From: Prevotella sp.
Lineage (GTDB): Bacteria; Bacteroidota; Bacteroidia; Bacteroidales; Dysgonomonadaceae
Direction of reading: 5' to 3'
Assembly: GCA_031260865.1 (NCBI GenBank)
Contig: JAISKQ010000106.1
Coordinates: 1-14,029, forward strand
DNA length: 14,029 nt
Part shown: one piece after another, positions 1 through 6,590 of the stretch
Position numbering within the stretch: the first letter of the stretch is position 1
Layout of the letters: the number at the start of each line of letters is the position of its first letter
The notes under the pieces: model-generated
What the model saw: only the letters and a program-made list of their open reading frames with translations
Database searches by the model: none
What the model was told of the DNA's origin: nothing
Program-made: the position numbers and the translations under genes

Positions 1-226
1 AATCCAAACAGTTGATATGGATTGCTTCGTCGTTCCTCCTCGCAATGACGAAGACTAAATTATTTGACTTAGGTATTATAACCGACATTCATTTATTATT
101 TTATACGAACGCGTCGTCGAGGTCTCGTCGGGTGTTAAAGCGTTTTTGCTTCCTTTTGCGGCTTTGGGCAAAAGGAAGGCAAGCAATCTGTGATTGCGCG
201 CGGTAAAAATTACCAACAAGCCCCTA
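1..226. repeat. Gene-free region with repeat-like sequence and hairpins
   Basis: No convincing gene lies here; the one open frame is short and its product looks like nothing known. Positions 21-52 hold a motif with two complementary pairs in interleaved order: attgc (21-25) with gcaat (42-46), and ttcgtc (26-31) with gacgaa (47-52). It resembles short dispersed repeats I have seen in intergenic DNA of several bacteria; that is memory, not a search. Three hairpins follow: an 11-bp perfect stem (149-159 with 168-178, 8-nt loop), a 6-bp stem (183-188 with 192-197, 3-nt loop) and a 5-bp stem (202-206 with 210-214). The last two lie just beyond the murI stop on the minus strand and could help end murI transcription, but no T-run follows them, so this is not a standard terminator. 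Confidence 0.4.
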
Positions 227-1054
227 TCACTCCAACGTGATATGATCTACCTCTATCTCTTTATTTAAGAAGATGGTGGCCGCGTCCGAAAATTTTTGGG
301 ATGATTCGGTGGTGAAGTAGCGGGAAACGCCCCCTTTGGTACATACATCATCCATCTCCGGATGACGACGCAGGTAGTCCTGCAAGCTGCGGGCAATATA
401 CTCGCCTTGCGACAAAGCCGACACTCCCCGCGGCAGGAACTTCCTGATTTTGTCCAGCAACAAGGGATAATGCGTGCAGCCAAGTATCAACGTATCGATA
501 CGAGGGTCTTTGGATAGTATATTATTCAGGTCTTTTCTGATAAAATAGTCCGCGCCTTCGCTTTCGTACTCGCGGTTTTCGACCAACGGAACCCACATCG
601 GGCAAGCCTCGCCCGTTACTTTTATATCCGGAAACAGCTTGTTTATCTCGATGGGATAAGATTCGGATTGGATAGTACCCGCCGTCCCCAAGATGCCTAC
701 ATGACGGCTTTTAGTCACCGACCCTATGATTTCCGCCGTAGGACGGATAACGCCCAGCACCCGTTTCTCGGGGTTGATACGCGGCAGGTCATTTTGCTGA
801 ATGGTACGTAATGCTTTTGCCGACGCGGTGTTGCATGCCAGAATGACGAGGTTGCACCCCATGTCGAACAATGTTTCCACAGCCTGTTTGGTAAATTCAT
901 ACACCACCTCAAAGGAGCGCGAACCATAAGGCGCGCGGGAGTTATCGCCAAGATAGCAATAATCGTATTGGGGCATAAGGGCTTGTATCTCCGATAAAAT
1001 GGTCAGCCCCCCGTATCCCGAGTCAAATATACCGATAGGTCCGGGTTTAAGCAT
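227..1054 (-). CDS. murI: Glutamate racemase MurI
   Basis: Converts L-glutamate to D-glutamate in the cytoplasm for peptidoglycan synthesis, a cofactor-independent two-base mechanism using a pair of cysteines. The 275-residue length is normal for the family. The substrate-binding motif FDSGYGGL is at 10-17 (D11, S12; the family more often has V where Y14 stands). The first catalytic cysteine is C74 in LACNTAS, and the second is C193 in LGCTHYPLL. GDNSRAPYG at 36-44 and the conserved E159 are also present, so the enzyme should be active. The start at 1054 gives the usual short N-terminus before the first strand and lies close to a -7 box (1071-1078). In many Bacteroidales murI follows bamA and skp-like genes; here a DUF3800 gene lies on the other side, divergently transcribed, so murI appears to be transcribed alone. 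Confidence 0.96.
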   Translation of the reverse strand: MLKPGPIGIFDSGYGGLTILSEIQALMPQYDYCYLGDNSRAPYGSRSFEVVYEFTKQAVETLFDMGCNLVILACNTASAKALRTIQQNDLPRINPEKRVLGVIRPTAEIIGSVTKSRHVGILGTAGTIQSESYPIEINKLFPDIKVTGEACPMWVPLVENREYESEGADYFIRKDLNNILSKDPRIDTLILGCTHYPLLLDKIRKFLPRGVSALSQGEYIARSLQDYLRRHPEMDDVCTKGGVSRYFTTESSQKFSDAATIFLNKEIEVDHITLE

Positions 1055-1070
1055 CTGTTTTATATTTTTA

Positions 1071-1078
1071 CAAAGATA
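1071..1078 (-). promoter_or_regulatory. Probable murI promoter -7 box
   Basis: On the minus strand this reads TATCTTTG, matching the Bacteroidota -7 consensus TAnnTTTG. The -33 TTTG is not clear; TTTA at 1095-1098 is the best candidate, at a somewhat short spacing. The leader to the ATG at 1054 would be only about 10 nt. Confidence 0.5.
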
Positions 1079-1294
1079 ATTACAATATCGGATCTAAACT
1101 ATTTTGGCGGCGGTAGAAATATCAACGTTGAGGTTTTTAGAGGTATCATTTACTCACATAGACTTGTAAACTGTGTAAATATTGTCATCGTGCTTGTTCG
1201 TAATCAACATTGTTTTTCAATTCGATTATTAAATCTTAGTATATACAAAAATATATTTAATTATTAATTAATCCGTTAAATAACTATTATTTTA

Positions 1295-1329
1295 TTTGGA
1301 AAAGACCTTTATAAAGATTAGTATTTTTG
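1295..1329 (+). promoter_or_regulatory. Candidate promoter of the DUF3800 gene
   Basis: TTTG at 1295-1298 and TATTTTTG at 1322-1329 fit the Bacteroidota -33/-7 elements. The 23-nt gap is slightly longer than usual. The leader to the ATG at 1409 would be about 70 nt. In such AT-rich DNA a chance match is possible. Confidence 0.35.
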
Positions 1330-1408
1330 TCATGTATTAAAATTATTAGTTGTATTTTTATATCTATTATCGTTCATGGATTAAACGAACTATTTAAAAA
1401 TATCATCA

Positions 1409-2140
1409 ATGAAATATTTCTTATTCATAGACGAATGTGGAGATCAGAATTTAGCCAATTTTGATACAGCATTTCCAATATTTACATTATGCGGTGTCCT
1501 TATCTCCGAAAAGGATTATCTCACAATGGGTTCTGAAATTGTTGAGATGAAACAAAAGTATTGGAATGACAAGAAGGTAATACTTCACTCACGAGATATT
1601 CGGAAGTGTGAGAAAGGATTTGAAATTTTATTTGACCTTGATAAGAAAAAATCTTTTTACGAGAATCTAAATTATATAATGGCAAATGGGACTTATACGG
1701 TCGTTTCTTGTAGCATACTGAAAGAATCATACATAAGAAAATACGGTCGTCTCGGAGATGTTTATGCACTATCTCTTTCCTATATCATTGAAAGAACCAT
1801 CTTTTTTTTGGATGCTCAGCCGGAAAAAGAGATTGAATTGCATGTCTATGCAGAGAAACGAGGAAAAAAAGAAGATACTTCACTACTCAATTATTATAAT
1901 GAAGTTTTGGATAGGGGTACATATTTTGTTAAACCGGAAAGAATAAAGAAATACTTTAAAAGTTTTGTATTTAAGGACAAAAAGGAAAATATTATCGGCT
2001 TGCAAATTTCTGATCTTGCTGCTTATCCGATAACAAGATATGTTTTAGACAAAGATTCTGTAAATCTTGCGTTCAACATTATTGAACCTAAAATTTATAC
2101 GCAATCTGGTAAGAAACATGGATTAAAAATATTACCATAA
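1409..2140 (+). CDS. DUF3800 domain protein
   Basis: A 243-residue protein of the DUF3800 family, which is predicted to have an RNase H-like fold with acidic metal-binding residues; no specific reaction is known to me. The N-terminus has the family hallmark FIDECGD (D8, E9, D12). Next come ILHSRDIRK (58-66, D63), an acidic patch YAEKRGKKED (147-156, E149) and, near the end, GLQISDLAAYPITR (197-210, D202). These are the four acidic positions expected of the family, so it looks intact. There is no signal peptide or membrane segment. DUF3800 genes are often found singly in accessory or defence-rich DNA. Here the gene stands alone between murI and uup and is markedly AT-rich compared with both, which suggests recent acquisition. 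The family call is firm; nuclease function is inferred. Confidence 0.85.
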   Translation: MKYFLFIDECGDQNLANFDTAFPIFTLCGVLISEKDYLTMGSEIVEMKQKYWNDKKVILHSRDIRKCEKGFEILFDLDKKKSFYENLNYIMANGTYTVVSCSILKESYIRKYGRLGDVYALSLSYIIERTIFFLDAQPEKEIELHVYAEKRGKKEDTSLLNYYNEVLDRGTYFVKPERIKKYFKSFVFKDKKENIIGLQISDLAAYPITRYVLDKDSVNLAFNIIEPKIYTQSGKKHGLKILP

Positions 2141-2142
2141 AA

Positions 2143-2169
2143 AAAGAGTTACAGTAATAGTAACCCTTT
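2143..2169. terminator. Possible terminator hairpin between convergent DUF3800 gene and uup
   Basis: gttac (2148-2152) pairs with gtaac (2160-2164) across a 7-nt loop. After one mismatch, aaag (2143-2146) pairs with cttt (2166-2169). It starts right after the DUF3800 stop codon. An A-run precedes it, so on the minus strand the hairpin is followed by T residues, as a uup terminator would require; for the plus strand there is no good T-run. Confidence 0.4.
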
Positions 2170-2328
2170 CCCGACCGAGGACACCCCAATCCAAATATGT
2201 TAACCGAATAACGGTACTGATATTTCTGTTGTAAAGATACAACTTATATCTTGTAATATCAAAATTTACACATATACTTTTTCTTAATGTTTTATTCTGT
2301 AAAACGATTTCATCACCCTGAAATATAA

Positions 2329-4203
2329 TCACATATACTCGCTTAACTCCATCCAGCGCATTGTCTTTTCGTCAATCTCGTCAATCAGCACACTGATACG
2401 GTTCGACTTCGACAGCAATTCGTCCGTAGATAACATACCACTGGACAACTCTTTTTCGAGCTTCGATTTTTCTTCCTCTAATTGAGGTATCAGCGCGTCC
2501 AGTTCTTCAAATTCACGCTTTTCCTTGAACGTGAGCTTTTTCTTTTCCGCTTTGGACTGAGCCGACCGCGGCTTTTCTTCCCGGGGTTTGGCAGCCTGTA
2601 TCTTCTCTTTTTCCAACGAATCCTGCACTTCTTTCCACTCACGGTATTCCGTATAATTGCCCGGAAAATCTTTTATATTGGCATTCCCCTGAAAAGCGAG
2701 CAAATGATCCACCACCTTATCCATAAAGTAGCGGTCGTGTGATACCACGATTACACAGCCTTTGAACTGCCGCAAATATTCTTCCAATATATTCAGCGTG
2801 ACAATGTCGAGGTCGTTGGTAGGCTCATCCAGCACCAAGAAGTTAGGGTTGGTAATCAGTACCGTACACAGGTAGAGACGGCGTTTTTCCCCTCCCGAAA
2901 GTTTATATACAAAGTTATGCTGCTTTTCGGGCGGGAACAGAAAATGTTGCAGGAACTGCGAAGCGGTCAGGCGGTTACCGTTGCCCAAGTCGATCACTTC
3001 CGCTATATCCTGAATGACGTCAAGCACTTTCATCTGTTCGTCGAATTTCAAGCCATCCTGACTGTAATAACCGAACTTCACGGTTTCGCCGATGTCGAAG
3101 CCTCCTTTGTCGGGAGCCACTTCGCCCATCAGCATTTTTATAAAGGTCGATTTACCTGTTCCGTTATTCCCTACGATACCGAGTTTCTCGTAGCGGGCAA
3201 ACACATAATTGAAGTCTTCGAGTATCTTAATGTCGTCAAAAGCTTTATACACATGTTCAGCCTCGAAAATCTTATTGCCTATATAAGCGCCCTTCATCTG
3301 CAACCGCACATTGCCGGCGTCGCGTGCCTGCTGCGCCTTCTTCTCCAAATCATAGAAGGCGTCGATGCGGGATTTAGCCTTTGTGCCGCGCGCCTGCGGC
3401 TGGCGGCGCATCCATTCCAGTTCTTTGCGCAACAGGTTATTCGCCCTGTCTAATTCCGCGTTTTGCGCGCTGACGCGTTCATCCCTTTTTTCGAGATAAT
3501 AGGAATAGTTTCCTTTGTACTGATACAGTTGTTGTTGGTCTATTTCGATAATCTCGTTGCACACCCTGTCGAGGAAATAACGGTCGTGCGTCACCATCAA
3601 CAGGCTGAGGCGCGAACGTTGCAAATATTCTTCGAGCCATTCCACCATATCCAAGTCAAGGTGGTTGGTCGGCTCATCCAATATAATCAGGTCGGGTTCG
3701 GTAATCAGTACATTCGCCAACGCCACCCGCTTGAGCTGCCCGCCGGATAGTTGCGATATCTGTTGGTCAAAGTCGGTGATTTTCAATTGGGCGAGAATCT
3801 GCTTCGCCCGGTGCTCATAGTCCCAAGCTTGCAATATGTCCATCTTTTGAAGGATGGCGTCCAAATGGGTATGGTCTTGAGAGTTGATCACCCTTTCGTA
3901 TTCGGCAATCAGATTTGTAATCTCATTTCCGGAATGGAAACAGGCTTCCAGCACGCTCAATTCTTCCGGATACGCCGGGTCTTGCTCCAGATAGGCAACG
4001 CGCAGGTCTCTGCGGAAAACGACCGAACCACTGTCGTACGATTCTTTTCCCACAAGGATATTCAATAATGTTGTTTTCCCCGAGCCGTTCTTGGCTATCA
4101 GCCCGACGCGTTCGCCTTCGGCGATGCCGAACGATATGTCGCGAAACAGGACTAAGTCGCCAAAGCTCTTTGTTAATCCATCTACTTGCAAGAAAGATGC
4201 CAT
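2329..4203 (-). CDS. uup: ABC-F family ATPase, Uup type
   Basis: A soluble duplicated ABC ATPase without membrane segments, 624 residues. ABC-F proteins act on the ribosome; Uup has also been linked to ribosome maturation and to precise excision of transposons. The first domain has a Walker A-like AKNGSGKT (37-44), signature LSGGQ (152-156) and Walker B LIILDE (172-177). The inter-domain linker holds an arginine- and lysine-rich helix with ELEWMRR and ARGTKAKSR, where ABC-F proteins touch the P-site tRNA. The second domain has GNNGTGKS, LSGGEKRR and LVLDEPTND. The C-terminus, from about 545, is highly charged and should form the coiled coil typical of Uup (KLTFKEKREFEELD). The first Walker A has Ala where Gly is usual; I recall the same in other Bacteroidota Uup proteins. 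It appears to be transcribed alone, convergent with the DUF3800 gene. Confidence 0.92.
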   Translation of the reverse strand: MASFLQVDGLTKSFGDLVLFRDISFGIAEGERVGLIAKNGSGKTTLLNILVGKESYDSGSVVFRRDLRVAYLEQDPAYPEELSVLEACFHSGNEITNLIAEYERVINSQDHTHLDAILQKMDILQAWDYEHRAKQILAQLKITDFDQQISQLSGGQLKRVALANVLITEPDLIILDEPTNHLDLDMVEWLEEYLQRSRLSLLMVTHDRYFLDRVCNEIIEIDQQQLYQYKGNYSYYLEKRDERVSAQNAELDRANNLLRKELEWMRRQPQARGTKAKSRIDAFYDLEKKAQQARDAGNVRLQMKGAYIGNKIFEAEHVYKAFDDIKILEDFNYVFARYEKLGIVGNNGTGKSTFIKMLMGEVAPDKGGFDIGETVKFGYYSQDGLKFDEQMKVLDVIQDIAEVIDLGNGNRLTASQFLQHFLFPPEKQHNFVYKLSGGEKRRLYLCTVLITNPNFLVLDEPTNDLDIVTLNILEEYLRQFKGCVIVVSHDRYFMDKVVDHLLAFQGNANIKDFPGNYTEYREWKEVQDSLEKEKIQAAKPREEKPRSAQSKAEKKKLTFKEKREFEELDALIPQLEEEKSKLEKELSSGMLSTDELLSKSNRISVLIDEIDEKTMRWMELSEYM

Positions 4204-4220
4204 ATAATTAATAATTATTT

Positions 4221-4253
4221 AGTTATGAGTTACAAGTAACAAGTTACAAGTTA
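4221..4253. repeat. Heptamer tandem repeat in the uup leader
   Basis: Four full copies and one partial copy of a 7-bp unit: agttatg, agttaca, agtaaca, agttaca, agtta. It begins 18 bp before the uup ATG and lies between that and the -7 box, so it would be transcribed into the 5' untranslated leader. The copies differ at one or two positions, so the repeat is old or slowly changing. Confidence 0.75.
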
Positions 4254-4286
4254 ATATATCGATTGTTTTCAACCTCAATATCTTTG

Positions 4287-4294
4287 CAAAGGTA
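4287..4294 (-). promoter_or_regulatory. Probable uup promoter -7 box
   Basis: The minus strand reads TACCTTTG, a match to TAnnTTTG. No good -33 TTTG is seen about 20 nt upstream. The leader would be roughly 80 nt and would contain the heptamer repeat. Confidence 0.45.
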
Positions 4295-4365
4295 ATTAAA
4301 AAGAAAGAGTTTGGCTTTTATCGTGTGTTTTCTATTTTGTTATTGTAAGGAATTTGGCGTAATAG

Positions 4366-4460
4366 ACACGGTTTGCCTGCGATGCAGGCAGGGTTGATGG
4401 TTGGCATTTTTACAGTACGCTGAGCGTACTGCCTACAGAGGTATGCTCTCTAACGAGAGC
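4366..4460 (+). repeat. REP-like palindrome cluster, copy 1
   Basis: Three palindromes in a row. P1 is tgcctgc-gat-gcaggca (4374-4390). P2 is cagtacgct-g-agcgtactg (4413-4431). P3 is gctctc-taac-gagagc (4445-4460). The cluster is almost identical to copy 2 at 5316-5411 and in the same orientation, including the 13-nt spacer between P2 and P3. It lies between the uup promoter and the transposase gene. Confidence 0.85.
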
Positions 4461-4695
4461 TGTCTGAGCCAACAATAAAAACGATTTCGGCTTTAGCCTA
4501 TTAATCCATGCGAAAAGTTGTAGAAATTGACATCGTTCAATACCATCATTTTCGTAGGACGAAAGCCTGTGAATAATAAGAAAAGCGATTTTTGAATATC
4601 AAAAGATTATTAAAAAACAGAACCCTAAAGTTCGTCATAGCTAACAGTGACTAAGGATATTACAATGCAAAAATACAACTATTTTCTTTTATTTT
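4461..4695. other. Gene-free spacer inside the REP island
   Basis: No convincing gene. It contains a 15-nt hairpin with the same style of 3-nt loop as P1: tttcgt (4550-4555), agg, acgaaa (4559-4564). Two tiny open frames (22 codons from 4508, 19 codons from 4664) are too short to call. The stretch is probably part of a larger dispersed repeat, but no second copy exists in this window to confirm that. Confidence 0.35.
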
Positions 4696-4787
4696 TGCTC
4701 TCGGTAGAGAGCACACCTAACTAACCAGTACGCTAAGCGTACTGGCAAACGAGTACCTGCCTCTCCTCCTTGCCTGCATCGCAGGCA
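4696..4787 (-). repeat. REP-like palindrome cluster, copy 3 (inverted)
   Basis: The same three palindromes as copies 1 and 2 in reverse order and orientation: P3 as tgctctc-ggta-gagagca (4696-4713), P2 as cagtacgct-a-agcgtactg (4726-4744, with one further pair outside) and P1 as tgcctgc-atc-gcaggca (4771-4787). The spacers share little with the other copies although the palindromes are kept. P1 ends 6 bp short of the transposase stop codon, so the hairpins may also end its transcription. Confidence 0.82.
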
Positions 4788-4793
4788 AACCTA

Positions 4794-5255
4794 TTAATAT
4801 ATCCAATCAAATACATATCTTTCGTCATATTCAATTTGAAATACTTTTAATAAAGCCAAGTATTCTTCCTTAAAGGTTTTCTTTTTATGATGATTGCCTT
4901 GATTGGCAATATAGTCTTTTACCTGATCTAACTGCGACTGTCCATAAGTAAAAGCGCCATATCCGGATTGCCACTCAAAATGATCTCCTATCAAATGATT
5001 TTCGTTAATATAACGACTTGAAAATGACTTTATATTCCTAATAGTATCGGCTATACAAACTATCGGCTTTATGCTTACGAACAAATGCACATGATCCGGA
5101 TTGCAATAAATAGCAATAGGTTTACAATTTATATTGGAGGCTATTCCACAAATGTATTTTTCAATTTTGTCTTTATTTTCAGGAAGAATAATATGTTGCC
5201 TGTTTTTGACGGCAAATATCATTTGCACATACAATTGAGTATAAGAGTTCGCCAT
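4794..5255 (-). CDS. REP-associated tyrosine transposase (IS200-like, Y1 HUH family)
   Basis: A 153-residue single-domain HUH enzyme that cuts and joins single-stranded DNA through a tyrosine. The HUH motif is H55-V56-H57 in NPDHVHLFVS. The catalytic tyrosine is Y115 in VKDYIANQGNHHK, with Q119 four residues on, the same spacing as in IS200/IS605 TnpA (Y and Q on one helix). The N-terminal strand (YTQLYVQMIFAVKNR) and the substrate-binding motif WQSGYGAFTYG (95-105) are typical. The frame is intact, so the enzyme could be active. It has no accessory tnpB gene and is framed by inverted palindrome clusters (4696-4787 and 5316-5411), the arrangement of domesticated REP-associated transposases rather than a free insertion sequence. 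A standard IS200-type element is the alternative. Confidence 0.88.
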   Translation of the reverse strand: MANSYTQLYVQMIFAVKNRQHIILPENKDKIEKYICGIASNINCKPIAIYCNPDHVHLFVSIKPIVCIADTIRNIKSFSSRYINENHLIGDHFEWQSGYGAFTYGQSQLDQVKDYIANQGNHHKKKTFKEEYLALLKVFQIEYDERYVFDWIY

Positions 5256-5287
5256 AAAGAAAATTGTTTTGAAGATTAAACTATGTA

Positions 5288-5315
5288 CAAAGATAGTTTA
5301 TTTCTATTATACAAA
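5288..5315 (-). promoter_or_regulatory. Candidate transposase promoter
   Basis: The minus strand reads TTTG (5315-5312), 16 nt, then TATCTTTG (5295-5288). The -7 box fits the Bacteroidota consensus well; the spacing to -33 is short. The promoter abuts palindrome cluster copy 2, so a hairpin or a bound transposase there could affect it. Confidence 0.4.
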
Positions 5316-5411
5316 ACACGGTTTGCCTGCGATGCAGGCAGGATTGATGATTGCGCATTTAGAACAGTACGCTGAGCGTACTGCCTACAGAGGTATGCTC
5401 TCCGACAGAGC
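5316..5411 (+). repeat. REP-like palindrome cluster, copy 2
   Basis: P1 tgcctgc-gat-gcaggca (5324-5340), P2 cagtacgct-g-agcgtactg (5365-5383) and P3 gctct-ccgac-agagc (5397-5411). The P3 stem is 5 bp here, against 6 in copy 1. The cluster lies upstream of the transposase gene, opposite in orientation to copy 3. Remnants of a further P3-like unit (gctctaacgagaac) occur at about 5466-5479. The gene-free stretch to the lrgB stop at 5539 shows nothing else. Confidence 0.85.
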
Positions 5412-5538
5412 GTTGTACCTTGTGTAGGCTACTATAATGTGCGGCATCTCTTTATGGAATACTCCGCTCTAACGAGAACGTTGCCTTGAGCAGGTTGACA
5501 AATGACAAACCAGCGCTTGCGTCACCCCTCGCGACATC

Positions 5539-6228
5539 TTAAAGCAGCTGATTTACAATAGGAATCAGCAGGGCTGTCATCACTCCCATCAGTCCAATAG
5601 CCAATCCGCTGAGCGCGCCTTCTATCATACCCATTTCCATTGCTTTAGCCGTGCCTACGCCATGCGCGGAAGCGCCCATCGCCAAGCCTTTCGCCACACT
5701 GCTTTTGATTCCCAGAAGACGCAATATGGGAGGTCCCACAATACTGCCGAATATGCCGCAGAACAAAACAATAACCGCCGTCAGGGAAGCATTCCCTCCC
5801 GATTGTTGAGCAATACTCATCGCGATGGGCGTAGTGACGGATTTCGGTTCGAGGGTGTGAATCAATATCTCATCGGCACCCGTTACCTTTGCCAGAAGGA
5901 TGACACTGATAATCCCCACGACACTGCCTATAAAAATAGATAAAAGAATAGATACAACGTTTCCCCTCAGGTAGTCAAGCTGTTCGTACAGCACATATCC
6001 CAACGCCACTACCGAAGGTCCCAGCATGAAGGTCACAAAACTGCTCCCTTGCTCAAATGTTTGATAATCAACACCCGATATTTTCAGGAAAGCGATGATA
6101 ATGGCGATGGCGATAATCAACGGATGAAGCAGCCCGAACTTTGTTTTTTTGAAAACCCATTGTCCAAACAGATAACTGCCGAATACGAGCAACAGGATAA
6201 ACTCGGTGGATTCAAATAACGCTTTCAT
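5539..6228 (-). CDS. lrgB: LrgB/CidB-family inner-membrane protein
   Basis: A 229-residue polytopic membrane protein, the usual length for LrgB. The family works with LrgA; in Gram-positive bacteria the pair affects autolysis and programmed death, and in some bacteria and plants related proteins move pyruvate or glycolate. Its role in Bacteroidota is not established. Hallmarks are LEPKSVTTPIAM (about 125-136) and GASAHGVGTAKA (about 184-195), with hydrophobic segments near 8-25, 33-50, 63-82, 92-115, 146-170 and 200-228. The start at 6228 is preferred over an upstream in-frame ATG at 6300: a strong GGAGGGA (6243-6237) sits 8 nt before it, it overlaps the lrgA stop by 4 bp (ATGA), and the longer form would add 24 polar residues unlike the family. 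It is translationally coupled to lrgA. Confidence 0.92.
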   Translation of the reverse strand: MKALFESTEFILLLVFGSYLFGQWVFKKTKFGLLHPLIIAIAIIIAFLKISGVDYQTFEQGSSFVTFMLGPSVVALGYVLYEQLDYLRGNVVSILLSIFIGSVVGIISVILLAKVTGADEILIHTLEPKSVTTPIAMSIAQQSGGNASLTAVIVLFCGIFGSIVGPPILRLLGIKSSVAKGLAMGASAHGVGTAKAMEMGMIEGALSGLAIGLMGVMTALLIPIVNQLL

Positions 6229-6572
6229 TTTTTTCGTCCCTCCATTTGTTGTTGAACAATAGCCACCACGGCGATTACCAAGATTGTACTCACCGAACAA
6301 ACAATGAGGATAGACATCCAGAATTTACTGATAATCCCGTAAGAACCCAGCAAACCTGCTCCCGCGGGAATAAAGAAAATAGCCATATTACGGGTAAACG
6401 CGTTGGCGACATCCTTTACATAATCGGGCTTAATAGCTTTGAAGTAAAGACAGAGGAATAATAGAATCATTCCGAGAATATTTCCGGGCACAAAACCATT
6501 GATAAGGTAGCTGATCCCTTGTCCGAGGAAATAAAACAGAAGAATGATAAAGATGCCTTTTACCATTTTCAT
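6225..6572 (-). CDS. lrgA: LrgA/CidA-family holin-like inner-membrane protein
   Basis: A 115-residue membrane protein with four hydrophobic segments (about 5-24, 28-47, 60-80, 85-108) and a basic C-terminus. The family motifs VPGNILGMILLF (28-39) and NMAIFFIPAGAGL (62-74) are present. LrgA-type proteins are compared with phage holins and act with LrgB, whose gene overlaps the end of this one by 4 bp. The start at 6572 gives a normal length; a Met two codons on is an equal possibility. No Shine-Dalgarno sequence is visible. A likely -7 box lies about 175 bp upstream (6749-6756), so the transcript should have a long leader containing a small ORF and inverted repeats. Confidence 0.9.
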   Translation of the reverse strand: MKMVKGIFIILLFYFLGQGISYLINGFVPGNILGMILLFLCLYFKAIKPDYVKDVANAFTRNMAIFFIPAGAGLLGSYGIISKFWMSILIVCSVSTILVIAVVAIVQQQMEGRKK

Positions 6573-6590
6573 ATGATAATAATTTTGATT

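Larger units (their letters stand above)
1055..1408. other. AT-rich divergent intergenic region murI / DUF3800
   Basis: This stretch separates the divergent murI and DUF3800 genes. It holds the murI -7 box near one end and a likely promoter for the DUF3800 gene (1295-1329) near the other. From about 1200 it becomes very AT-rich, like the DUF3800 gene itself and unlike murI. No ORF or strong hairpin was seen in it. Confidence 0.6.

Noticed and set aside
12..206. 64-codon frame at the start of the window (+)
   Set aside because: It runs through repeat-like sequence and hairpins, and its product is low in structure and resembles nothing known.
149..214. Intrinsic terminator of murI
   Set aside because: Hairpins exist, but no T-run follows them on the minus strand, so they were recorded as structure only.
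2132..2332. 66-codon frame between DUF3800 gene and uup (-)
   Set aside because: It covers the intergenic hairpin region, overlaps both neighbouring genes' ends, and its product resembles no protein family.
2917..3453. 178-codon frame opposite uup (+)
   Set aside because: Antisense shadow of a conserved gene; the uup frame has all the family motifs.
4508..4576. 22-codon frame in the REP island
   Set aside because: Too short to support without a second copy or homologue; it lies in probable repeat DNA.
4366..5411. CRISPR array
   Set aside because: The repeats are palindrome clusters of unequal spacing and mixed orientation; there are no regular spacers and no cas genes.
6229..6300. Upstream in-frame ATG at 6300 giving a longer LrgB
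   Set aside because: It would add 24 polar residues not seen in the family and overlap lrgA by about 75 bp; the ATG at 6228 has a good ribosome-binding site and a 4-bp overlap.
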